DNA from: Gemmatimonadota bacterium
GTDB lineage: Bacteria; Gemmatimonadota; Gemmatimonadetes; Longimicrobiales; Gaopeijiaceae
DNA length: 64,000 bases
Reading direction: 5' to 3'
NCBI GenBank assembly: GCA_041390125.1
Contig: JAWKQN010000015.1
Location: forward strand, 55,904-119,903
Part shown: piece by piece, positions 26,749 to 33,811 of the stretch
How the letters are laid out: each line of letters begins with the position of its first letter
How positions within the stretch are numbered: the first letter of the stretch is position 1
The notes under the pieces: generated by a model
The model's database searches: none
Seen by the model: the letters and a program-made list of their open reading frames with translations, nothing else
Told to the model about the DNA's origin: nothing
Position numbers and translations under genes: made by a program

Positions 26749-26788
26749 GGCCGGTCGTTCGTCCGCAGCAGCGGACGGGCGGCCGGCC
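26749..26788. terminator. Two-step hairpin between convergent genes
   Basis: GGCCGG and CCGGCC form an outer stem, TCGTT and GGCGG an internal loop, and CGTCCGC-AGCA-GCGGACG an inner hairpin. It lies midway between the stops of the lipoprotein gene and the convergent SDR gene, so it could end both transcripts. Confidence 0.45.
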
Positions 26789-26794
26789 GCGGTG

Positions 26795-27487
26795 CTACCA
26801 GGGGATCTCGTGCTCATCCCGGAAGAACCGCCCCGTGGGACCGCCGCGGGGGAGCGTCGCCAGGCGGACGATCCCTCGGGCCCCTTCCGCGGGCGTGCGC
26901 GGCGCCTCCGCGCCGCCCATGTCCGTGGCGACCCATCCCGGACAGACGGCGTTGACCAGCACGTCGGTCCCCTCGCCGATCTGTTCCGCGAGCTTCACCG
27001 TCAGCGCGTTGAGCGCGGCCTTGGATACACAGTAGGCCGCCGGCCCGTACAGCCCCTCGCCGAAGGAGCCCGAGCCCGACGAGACGTTGACGATGCGGCC
27101 GTGATCCCGCTCCAGCATCGCCGGCAGGAACGCCTGGCAGAGCAGAAGCGGACCGGTGACGTTCGTCCGGAGCGTGCGCTCCCAGGCGTCGAGCGGTTGC
27201 TCGAGCAAGGCGTCGCGCGGATAGATCGCCGCGTTGTTCACCAACACGTCCACGTCGACGCCCTCCGAGCGCAGACGCTCCCGGGACGCCGTGACGGACG
27301 CCGGATCGGTGACGTCGAGAACCTGCGTGAGAAGCGGTCCGTGGGCCTCGAGGTGACCGGCGGCTCGTTCGGCCGCTGCGGGGTCGCGCGCGGTCAGCAC
27401 CACCCGATGTCCGCGCTCCAGCAGCTGACGACAGATCTCCACACCGATGCCGCGATTGCCGCCGGTGACGAGTGCAGTGGGGATCAC
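26795..27487 (-). CDS. Short-chain dehydrogenase/reductase
   Basis: A 230-residue NAD(P)-dependent oxidoreductase of the classical SDR family. It shows the nucleotide-binding T-G-G-N-R-G-I-G (about 8-15), N-N-A-A-I in strand 4, the catalytic Ser in N-V-S-S-G-S-G, and Y-x-x-x-K (Tyr and Lys in A-Y-C-V-S-K), with P-G-W-V-A-T-D after it. The start is a GTG at 27487. The substrate is unknown; closest relatives include carbonyl reductase-like SDRs. It lies downstream of the membrane-bound sugar dehydrogenase on the same strand with a gap of 67 bases, which may reflect co-transcription. Confidence 0.85.
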   Translation of the reverse strand: MIPTALVTGGNRGIGVEICRQLLERGHRVVLTARDPAAAERAAGHLEAHGPLLTQVLDVTDPASVTASRERLRSEGVDVDVLVNNAAIYPRDALLEQPLDAWERTLRTNVTGPLLLCQAFLPAMLERDHGRIVNVSSGSGSFGEGLYGPAAYCVSKAALNALTVKLAEQIGEGTDVLVNAVCPGWVATDMGGAEAPRTPAEGARGIVRLATLPRGGPTGRFFRDEHEIPW

Positions 27488-27554
27488 GGGCGAGGCCTCC
27501 GGGTCAGGGTCCGTGGAGGTCGGGGTCCTCTCCGTTGCGGCCGCGGGCGATCGC

Positions 27555-29411
27555 TCAGCGGCTCTGTTGAAGGTAACGGATGATGGATGCGCGGGTGGCC
27601 TCGTCGGCGATCCCCGTGAACTGCATGGTGGTTCCAGGCACCATCGCGGCCGGGTCCTTCAGGAACTGGCTCAGCCGCTCTGCCGTCCATTCCCCGCGCT
27701 GGACGCTGAGGGCGTCCGAGTAGACATAGCCCGGCACCGACGCCACGTCCCGGCCGTACACGTCCTGCAGCGGAGGCGCCGTACCGACCTCCTCGCCGGT
27801 CCAGGTGTGGCAGGAGAAGCAGTCCGTCAGCAGCTCACGCGACGCGTCCATCCGGCGCGGGGTGATCACCACCAGGCTTTCCTCGTCCGTCCACAGCACG
27901 ATGCGGCCGTCGGGCGTCTGCAGGAGATCGCGCACCCGCAGACCGATGGAGATGGGCTCGTAGAACGCCACGCGCTCGCCGCGCACGCGCACCCGGTAGA
28001 GCGAGCGGGCGCGCAGCGATGCCACCAGGAGGTCGCCCTTCCATTCGGGCAGTCCCTCGCTGTCCAGCACGATCAGGTTGGAGATGCCGATCGAGGGAAC
28101 CCAGGCGTGCGCCGGCTCGATGGGCGGCGAGCCCACGTCCACGTCCGAGTAGTCCGGATAGAAGGACGTCACGTACTCGACGCCGTGCGTGCGCACGGGC
28201 CAGCCGAAGTTGCCTCCTTCCACCAGCAGGTTGAGCTCGTCCCCCCCCTTCGGGCCGTGCTCGGTCGACCAGATCCGACCCTGCGCATCGCGCGCCAGAC
28301 CCTGCGCGTTGCGATGTCCCGTGGAATACACCTCGATGTCGCCGGTCTGCAGATCGATGCGCAGCGTGCGGCCCAGGTCCGAGCCCGGCTCCTGCGACAG
28401 CATCGGGTGCGACGGATTCCCCACCGTGAACAGGATGCGCCCCTCGCCGAGCGGCAGGATGCGGCCACCGGTCATGAGGAAGTTCCACGGATCGCCGTTT
28501 TCGCCGAAGCGCGAGCAGGGCCGCGCCTCGTGCAGCACCCGCCAGCGGGCCCCGGGCAGCGGCGTCGGGTCGGCCAGGCCGCGGACGTCGAGCGCCGACA
28601 GGCGGACGGTGCGACACCGCTCCTGGAGGTTCCACCAGAAGTGGGACATGAGGAGAACCGTTCCCTGCGCCGTGGGCACCACGTCGATGTCGTTGACGCG
28701 CATGCGGCGCGGCGCCACCTCCGGTTCCGTCTCCGGAATGAACTCGCCGAAGTCGATCGGCGGCGCCTCGAGCGCCACCGTGGTCAGGCCACCGTCGGGA
28801 CCGAGCCCGGCCCGGTAGAGCTGGCCGTACCCGTTGCTGATGAGGAAGCCTCCCTCCACGGCCGCGAGGCCACCCCCACCCATGATGGAGTGCTGCGTCA
28901 CCCCTTCGTGGAACAGGGCGTCCAGGACGTACTCGTTGGTGAAGAGCGGACGCGGCCGGGGCGGATCCGGGTCCTTGAGCGAGACCGCACCCAGCCCGAC
29001 CACCACCCCCGCCAGCGCGACACCGGACACGGCGGTGGCCCAGCGACTGCGCAGGGCACCCACCAGCACGGGGAAGAGGACGAAGAACGCCGTCAGCGCC
29101 GCCGAGGCCACCAGGATCGTGCGGAAGAACTCGCGACGCTCCAGCAGGAGCAGGAGGAAGGCCCCGGACAGGGCGACCCCGAGGACCGCGACGGCGGGCA
29201 GGGCCCGGACGGTCCCGCCGCGAAGCGAGATCAGGGCGATGACCACGACCGCGATGCCGTAGGCGCCGACCTGCAGCCACACCTGATGCGCCGGATCCGC
29301 AGGTGCCGACCAGGGCGTCGTCGACAACCACCAGCGCAGCGGGGCCAGGAGGACCACGGCCAGGCCGAGCATCTGCCACAACAGCCAACGCGAAAGCCTG
29401 GATCCCTTCAT
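27555..29411 (-). CDS. Membrane-anchored PQQ-type sugar dehydrogenase fused to cytochrome c
   Basis: A 618-residue protein. An N-terminal region carries about five hydrophobic helices (through about 155), followed by a six-bladed propeller of the soluble glucose dehydrogenase/Hhip type (about 165-505), recognisable by W-S-T-E-H-G-P-K-G-G-D-E-L-N-L-L and the repeated W-V-P-S-I-G-I-S-N. The C-terminal part (about 515-615) is a c-type cytochrome with C-F-S-C-H and an axial-type Met in P-G-T-T-M-Q-F. Electrons from sugar oxidation could thus pass to a haem within the same chain. The ATG at 29411 follows GAGGAG. A separate soluble relative is encoded divergently 252 bases away. Confidence 0.78.
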   Translation of the reverse strand: MKGSRLSRWLLWQMLGLAVVLLAPLRWWLSTTPWSAPADPAHQVWLQVGAYGIAVVVIALISLRGGTVRALPAVAVLGVALSGAFLLLLLERREFFRTILVASAALTAFFVLFPVLVGALRSRWATAVSGVALAGVVVGLGAVSLKDPDPPRPRPLFTNEYVLDALFHEGVTQHSIMGGGGLAAVEGGFLISNGYGQLYRAGLGPDGGLTTVALEAPPIDFGEFIPETEPEVAPRRMRVNDIDVVPTAQGTVLLMSHFWWNLQERCRTVRLSALDVRGLADPTPLPGARWRVLHEARPCSRFGENGDPWNFLMTGGRILPLGEGRILFTVGNPSHPMLSQEPGSDLGRTLRIDLQTGDIEVYSTGHRNAQGLARDAQGRIWSTEHGPKGGDELNLLVEGGNFGWPVRTHGVEYVTSFYPDYSDVDVGSPPIEPAHAWVPSIGISNLIVLDSEGLPEWKGDLLVASLRARSLYRVRVRGERVAFYEPISIGLRVRDLLQTPDGRIVLWTDEESLVVITPRRMDASRELLTDCFSCHTWTGEEVGTAPPLQDVYGRDVASVPGYVYSDALSVQRGEWTAERLSQFLKDPAAMVPGTTMQFTGIADEATRASIIRYLQQSR

Positions 29412-29662
29412 GCGCTCCTCGGAACCGTGGACGGGATGCCCCTCTCCTGGGCGGCAGAGCCCGCGTCCGGCGGACACCCGGTCCGCGGGACGCTGCGGTC
29501 CGGTGCAGGCTCCATGCCTCCGGGGCGGCACCCCGAAATCCGACGCCGATGGTACCGTATCGCCCGGAGGGCACACCCGGAACCCGGCGCGCCGGCCCGG
29601 GGTCCCTGTGCCCAGCGCGCCGGTCCTCCGGCTGCCGGCTTCCCACGAGTGAGGAGTACAGA

Positions 29663-30820
29663 ATGGTTCGGATCCCCGCCACGATGCTCGCCGCGGGCCT
29701 CCTGCTGTCCGCGGCTCCGCTCGCCGCCCAGGACGTCGTCCGGTCTTCCCTCCACGACTACCGCGTCGTGACCGTCGCCGACGGCCTGGTCATCCCCTGG
29801 TCGATGGCCTTCCTGCCCGGAGGCGACCTCCTGGTGACGGAGCGGCCCGGACGGCTGCGCATCATCCGCGACGGCCGCCTGCTGCCCGATCCGGTGCCCG
29901 GGGTGCCGGAGGTCGTGGCGCAGGGCCAGGGCGGGTTGCTGGACGTGATGCCGCATCCCGACTTCGCGTCCAACCGGCTGCTCTACCTGAGCTACTCCAA
30001 GCCCAAGGCCGACCGGGAGCGGGGCACCACGGCCGTCCTGCGCGGACGGTTCGAGAACGATCGCCTGTCGGACGTGGAGGAGATCTTCGAGGCCGAGTCG
30101 CGTGGCAACGGCCACTACGGCTCGCGGCTCGCCTTCGACGGCAACGGCCATCTGTTCATCACCGTGGGCGACCGTCAGGCACCGCCGTCCGGGGACCTGG
30201 AAGGGCATCCGGCGCAGGATGTGACCAACCACCACGGCACCGTCAACCGCATCCATGACGACGGCCGCGTGCCGCAGGACAACCCCCTCGTCAACCGGAC
30301 CGGCGCGCAGCCCACGATCTGGAGCTGGGGGCACCGCAATCCGCAGGCCCTGGTCTACGACCCGACCACCGGGAACCTGTGGGCCACGGAGCACGGCCCC
30401 CAGGGCGGCGACGAGCTGAACCTGATCCGCCGCGGGAGCAACTACGGCTGGCCCGTCGTGGGCTACGGCGTGAACTATCGCTCGGGATCCGCGATCCACG
30501 AGGGGACCATGCGCGAAGGCATGGAGAACCCGGCGCACGTGTGGGTGCCCTCGATCGGCACGTCCGGCATGATGCTGTACACGGGAGACGCGTTCCCGGA
30601 GTGGCGCGGAGACCTCTTCGCGGGTGGGCTGTCGGGGCAGAAGATCGTCCGGCTCGAGCTGGACGGCACCACCGTGCGCGATGCGGAGACGCTGCTGCTC
30701 GGACGCGGGCGCGTGCGCGATGTCCGCCAGGGGCCCGACGGCTTCATCTACGTGGCCATCGAGGACGAGGACGACAACCCGTCCCCGATCCTGCGACTGG
30801 AGCCGGTCGCCCGTCGCTGA
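29663..30820 (+). CDS. Periplasmic PQQ-dependent sugar dehydrogenase
   Basis: A 385-residue protein with a signal peptide (about 1-22, ending PLAAQ) and a six-bladed propeller of the soluble aldose dehydrogenase type (YliI/Asd group). Landmarks are V-I-P-W-S-M-A-F-L-P-G-G near the N-terminus, the H-P-D-F segment, the W-S-W-G-H-R-N-P-Q-A region, T-E-H-G-P-Q-G-G-D-E-L-N and the C-terminal D-V-R-Q-G-P-D-G. GAGGAG lies 6 bases from the ATG. It is divergent from the membrane-anchored relative. PQQ biosynthesis genes are not in this window, so cofactor supply cannot be judged here. Confidence 0.85.
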   Translation: MVRIPATMLAAGLLLSAAPLAAQDVVRSSLHDYRVVTVADGLVIPWSMAFLPGGDLLVTERPGRLRIIRDGRLLPDPVPGVPEVVAQGQGGLLDVMPHPDFASNRLLYLSYSKPKADRERGTTAVLRGRFENDRLSDVEEIFEAESRGNGHYGSRLAFDGNGHLFITVGDRQAPPSGDLEGHPAQDVTNHHGTVNRIHDDGRVPQDNPLVNRTGAQPTIWSWGHRNPQALVYDPTTGNLWATEHGPQGGDELNLIRRGSNYGWPVVGYGVNYRSGSAIHEGTMREGMENPAHVWVPSIGTSGMMLYTGDAFPEWRGDLFAGGLSGQKIVRLELDGTTVRDAETLLLGRGRVRDVRQGPDGFIYVAIEDEDDNPSPILRLEPVARR

Positions 30821-30845
30821 CGCCGACCCGTCACGTCGAAGGAAA

Positions 30846-30876
30846 GGGGCGTCGGAGCGGTAGGCTCCGGCGCCCC
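30846..30876. terminator. Bidirectional terminator hairpin
   Basis: GGGGCGTCGGAGC at 30846-30858, loop GGTAG, then GCTCCGGCGCCCC at 30864-30876 form a 13-bp stem with one G-T wobble, flanked by AAGGAAA on the left and TCGTTCG on the right. It separates two convergent genes. Confidence 0.6.
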
Positions 30877-30934
30877 TCGTTCGTCCGCGGAGCGCTCGTG
30901 TGCAGAGCGCCCCGCCCGAGCTGCCGTTTCCGGG

Positions 30935-31651
30935 TCAGGTGCTCTGCAGCGTGGCCGCGCGCTCCTGCTCCTCCGGCGTGAGCACGACCTTCAGCACGCC
31001 GATCAGCGAGGGCCCCGGCAACCAGAAGGTCGCGCCCTGCCGCACGGCGGAGCGCTCCACCACGCCGCCGAAGCCGATGAAGTCGAACCCCGCCTTCTTG
31101 ACCTCGAGGTCGGTCACGCCGTCCCCCACGACGACGACCGAGCCGTGCGCGCGCGCGATCTCCGCACAGACCTCCGCCTTGCCGCCGTTGCGCGTGAGCG
31201 GCGAGTCCACGTCGAAGCCGGTGTACTGCCCGTGCTCGTCGTGGTGCAGCTCCACGGCATAGACGTCCTCCTCCGGCACACCCAGCTGGGTGGCGAAGCC
31301 CACGACCGACTGACGGATGCCGCCGCTGACCACGCACACCCGCTTGCCCAGCCCGCGCAGCGTATTGATCGCCGAAGCGGCGCCGGGCACCAGCCGACGG
31401 CGGTACAGGTCCCCCAGCAGGCGCAGCGCGGTACGACTGGGACGGATGCGCTCCAGCCGCAGGCCGTAGATCTCCTGCAGCTTGATCTTTCCCTCCATGG
31501 CCTGGGTCGTCAGCTGCGCCAGCTCGTTGCTCAGGCCGGCCCGGCGGGCGAGCTGGTCGATCCCCTCGATCGCGGACAGCGTGCTGTCGCAGTCGAAGAC
31601 GATGACATCGAAGGGCGGTCCCTTCTTCAGGGGCCGATCGGAGTTTGCCAT
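30935..31651 (-). CDS. serB: Phosphoserine phosphatase
   Basis: A 238-residue HAD-family phosphatase that hydrolyses phosphoserine in the last step of serine biosynthesis. Motif I is D-C-D-S-T (first Asp the nucleophile, at about 20-24), motif II is V-S-G-G, and motif III is V-V-G-D-G-V-T-D. The small alpha-helical cap lies between motifs I and II. GGAAGGA lies five bases before the ATG at 31651; longer in-frame extensions belong to another reading frame. It is convergent with the sugar dehydrogenase gene across a strong hairpin. Confidence 0.85.
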   Translation of the reverse strand: MANSDRPLKKGPPFDVIVFDCDSTLSAIEGIDQLARRAGLSNELAQLTTQAMEGKIKLQEIYGLRLERIRPSRTALRLLGDLYRRRLVPGAASAINTLRGLGKRVCVVSGGIRQSVVGFATQLGVPEEDVYAVELHHDEHGQYTGFDVDSPLTRNGGKAEVCAEIARAHGSVVVVGDGVTDLEVKKAGFDFIGFGGVVERSAVRQGATFWLPGPSLIGVLKVVLTPEEQERAATLQST

Positions 31652-31794
31652 GCGAGTCCTTCCAGGATGAACCGGGCGCCCGGGCGTGACAGCGGCGGGG
31701 GCAGCCCCCGGGGTCGGGGGAGGAGCACGGTAGGGGACGGGTCCCGGCCGGGCAAGAACGGGAGGGCCGGATGCGGGGCCGCGCTGCGGGCCCG

Positions 31795-32922
31795 CTACCG
31801 GACGGACAGGGAGGCCCGGCCGAAGACGCGCCCGTTCTGGGTGTGCAGCACCACCTCGTAGCGACCGGGCTCGACCCGGCCGGACGGGGCCCGGTACCCG
31901 TCCCAGACCCGGAAGCTGCCCTCGTGCGCCAGGATGTCCACCGTGCGGGAGCTCTTGAGCGCCTGGCCGTCGCGTGTCCAGTCGAGGGAGACCCGGCTGG
32001 GCACGACGGCGGGGGCGAACACGTGCACCAGCACGACCAGTCGCTCTCCGATCTCGGCGGTCGAAGCGGCGGACGCGAGCGTGTCCGCGAGCTGGAGCGT
32101 CTCCGGATCGATGTCGCTCGCGAAGGTGACGCTCTCCATCCGGAGCGGGACGGGCGGCACCACGGAAGGCAGGCCGACGGCGATCCCGAGGATCGCCGCG
32201 GCCGAGAGCGCGATGCGCAGGCCCGTCCCGCGTGAGCGCACACCCGCCTGGAGCGCGAGTGGCACCGCGCTCCCGACCGCGAGGACGGCCGACAGCGGGG
32301 TGCCCAGCCGGGGCGGCAGGCTGAAGAAGAAGGGCAGCAGCAGATTCAGCGCCGCGAACGAGACGGAGGCGAAGAACAGCATGCCGAACACCACCCGCGT
32401 GCGCAGCCAGCGGTCGAAGACCAGGTCCAGGCAGGAGAAGAGGGCCAGACCGCCCAGCAGCACGAGGAACAGCACGTTGGGCGAGCGCAGGACGGTCGAA
32501 TAGGCGTAGAACGGCAGGAGGAAGAACAGCGTCTCCTGGTAGAGCGTGCGCGTCAGGTAGGAGGTCAGCTCCTGCTTGAGACCGGGCGTGTAGGGCTGCA
32601 GCTCCTCGGCCCGCTCGCCCGCCTGACGGCCGAAGAAGAGCGTCGATGCCCAGGTGACCCCGAGGAACACCACCACCCAGGGCACGAACGCGTAGCGCTC
32701 GCGCGCCAGCAGCACGACCGCGATGCCCGTGGCCAGGGCCCACACGGAATGAAGCGCCCAGAAGAGGGTGCGATGCCGCTGCCAGAAGGCGCCGGAGCGC
32801 TCGCGGAACGTACGGGGCGCGGCCGGCGGACGTGGCGCCGCGGGCGCGGTGGCTCCGGGGGGCGGCGCGGCCGACGACGGCGGCGGACGTTCCGGGGCCG
32901 GCCCGGTCATGGCGTCGCTCAT
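31795..32922 (-). CDS. Polytopic membrane protein with DUF5924/DUF2914-type domain
   Basis: A 375-residue protein with a Pro/Ala-rich N-terminal tail (about 1-40) and at least seven membrane segments (about 53-70, 78-93, 127-142, 150-165, 178-195, 210-228, 234-252). It ends in a soluble domain (about 260-375) that resembles the DUF2914 fold, which often begins with a V-F-A-x-x-I-x-x-x-x-P pattern and contains a Trp near the middle (SLDWTRDG) and R-V-W-D-G-Y. Its role is unknown; it lies 143 bases downstream of nothing on the same strand except serB, with which it may be co-transcribed. Confidence 0.65.
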   Translation of the reverse strand: MSDAMTGPAPERPPPSSAAPPPGATAPAAPRPPAAPRTFRERSGAFWQRHRTLFWALHSVWALATGIAVVLLARERYAFVPWVVVFLGVTWASTLFFGRQAGERAEELQPYTPGLKQELTSYLTRTLYQETLFFLLPFYAYSTVLRSPNVLFLVLLGGLALFSCLDLVFDRWLRTRVVFGMLFFASVSFAALNLLLPFFFSLPPRLGTPLSAVLAVGSAVPLALQAGVRSRGTGLRIALSAAAILGIAVGLPSVVPPVPLRMESVTFASDIDPETLQLADTLASAASTAEIGERLVVLVHVFAPAVVPSRVSLDWTRDGQALKSSRTVDILAHEGSFRVWDGYRAPSGRVEPGRYEVVLHTQNGRVFGRASLSVR

Positions 32923-32994
32923 GGCGACGAAGCTAGCAGGTCGGAGAAGTCGTCGGAGCGCTCGGTCCCGGGCTCATGGGTCGCCCCCGGCGGT

Positions 32995-33121
32995 GGTGCG
33001 GACCGCGGCTCGACGGGTCACCTTCGCGCGGGTGCGGACCGCGGCTCGATGGGTCCCCTTCGCGCGGGTGCGGACCGCGGCTCGACGGGTCCCCTTCGCG
33101 CGGGTGCGGACCGCGGCTCCC
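32995..33121 (+). repeat. 36-bp tandem repeat, about 3.5 copies
   Basis: Units begin at 32995, 33031, 33067 and 33103 with GGTGCGGACCGCGGCTCG followed by A(T/C)GGGTC and CCTTCGCGCG. The first three units are nearly identical, and the fourth breaks off after about 18 bases. The unit length is a multiple of three, so one frame stays open through the array and into the VOC gene, encoding a 12-residue repeat (GADRGSTGPLRA). No spacers or flanking inverted repeats were seen. It lies between divergent genes and could affect the VOC promoter region. Confidence 0.85.
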
Positions 33122-33189
33122 CGCCCTTGCGGCCCAGCGTGGGTCGCCTCATTTTCGGTTTTTGTTCGGTCACGTTCCCGGAGCCGTCC

Positions 33190-33576
33190 ATGGATCTCGA
33201 CTACAAGCCCGAAGGCTACACCAGCGTCGCCCCCTATCTGATCGTGCGGGACGCGCGCCGCACGCTCGACTTCCTGCGCACGGTCTTCGACGCGCGCGAG
33301 CTCCGGGCCTATCCCACGCCGGAAGGGACGCTGATGCACGCGGAGGTCCGCATCGACGACACCGTCGTGATGCTGGCGGACGCGGCCCCGAGCTGGCCCA
33401 TGGTGCCCGCGCACGTGCACGTCTACGTGGACGACGTGGACGACGTGTACCGCCGCGCCGTCGCGGCGGGAGCGGAAGCCGTGCAGGAGCCCGTGCAGAA
33501 GGGGGACGAGGATCGCCGCGGCGGCGTCAAGGACGCCGGCGGCACCACGTGGTGGATCGCCACCCGGGTCGGATAG
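33190..33576 (+). CDS. VOC family (glyoxalase-like) protein
   Basis: A 128-residue protein of the vicinal oxygen chelate superfamily, PhnB-like subgroup, built of two beta-alpha-beta-beta-beta modules. It begins with the conserved P-Y-L-I-V-R-D-A-R-R-T-L-D-F-L segment, and the first-module acid is in L-M-H-A-E-V-R-I-D-D. The C-terminal half has V-H-V-Y-V-D-D-V-D and ends with G-G-T-T-W-W-I-A-T-R. PhnB-like VOC proteins frequently lack metal ligands, and here the catalytic function is unknown. GGAG 6 bases before the ATG supports 33190. A 36-bp tandem repeat lies just upstream. The next small gene starts 8 bases after its stop. Confidence 0.82.
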   Translation: MDLDYKPEGYTSVAPYLIVRDARRTLDFLRTVFDARELRAYPTPEGTLMHAEVRIDDTVVMLADAAPSWPMVPAHVHVYVDDVDDVYRRAVAAGAEAVQEPVQKGDEDRRGGVKDAGGTTWWIATRVG

Positions 33577-33584
33577 GAGCGCCC

Positions 33585-33770
33585 GTGGCCCGGCATCCCC
33601 GTGTGGAGAACCACATCCGCACGTTCGAGCTGACGCCCGGCACGGACGTGAACTGGAACCAGATCAACGCGCTGCTCAAGCGCATGGGCTCCGAGGGCTG
33701 GCAGGTCACCGGCTTCCAGTTCAGCCGGCAGCGTGTGGCCATCGCGTTCTCGCGTCCCGCGCTGGACTGA
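33585..33770 (+). CDS. Small DUF4177-like protein
   Basis: A 61-residue protein with the pattern of DUF4177-type small proteins: an initial extended segment followed by I-N-A-L-L-K-R-M-G-S-E-G-W-Q-V-T-G-F and a final strand. GGAG ends 6 bases before the GTG start at 33585, and the gene sits 8 bases after the VOC stop, so it is translated from the same message. Its function is unknown. Confidence 0.6.
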   Translation: MARHPRVENHIRTFELTPGTDVNWNQINALLKRMGSEGWQVTGFQFSRQRVAIAFSRPALD

Positions 33771-33787
33771 GCGGGTGCACGCGGGAG

Positions 33788-33809
33788 GAGGGGCGCAGGC
33801 GCGCCCCTC
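33788..33809. terminator. Terminator hairpin between convergent genes
   Basis: GAGGGGCGC at 33788-33796, loop AGGC, GCGCCCCTC at 33801-33809 form a 9-bp stem followed by GTTC. It sits between the DUF4177-like gene and the convergent deacylase gene. Confidence 0.55.
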
Positions 33810-33811
33810 GT

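Noticed and set aside
32995..33121. Possible CRISPR array
   Set aside because: Units are directly joined with no spacers, there is no palindrome within the unit, and no cas genes are present.
32749..33189. N-terminal extension of the VOC protein through the 36-bp repeat
   Set aside because: Relatives begin at the conserved segment after 33190, a good ribosome binding site fits that ATG, and the upstream part is Arg/Gly-rich repeat. A fusion remains possible but is not favoured.
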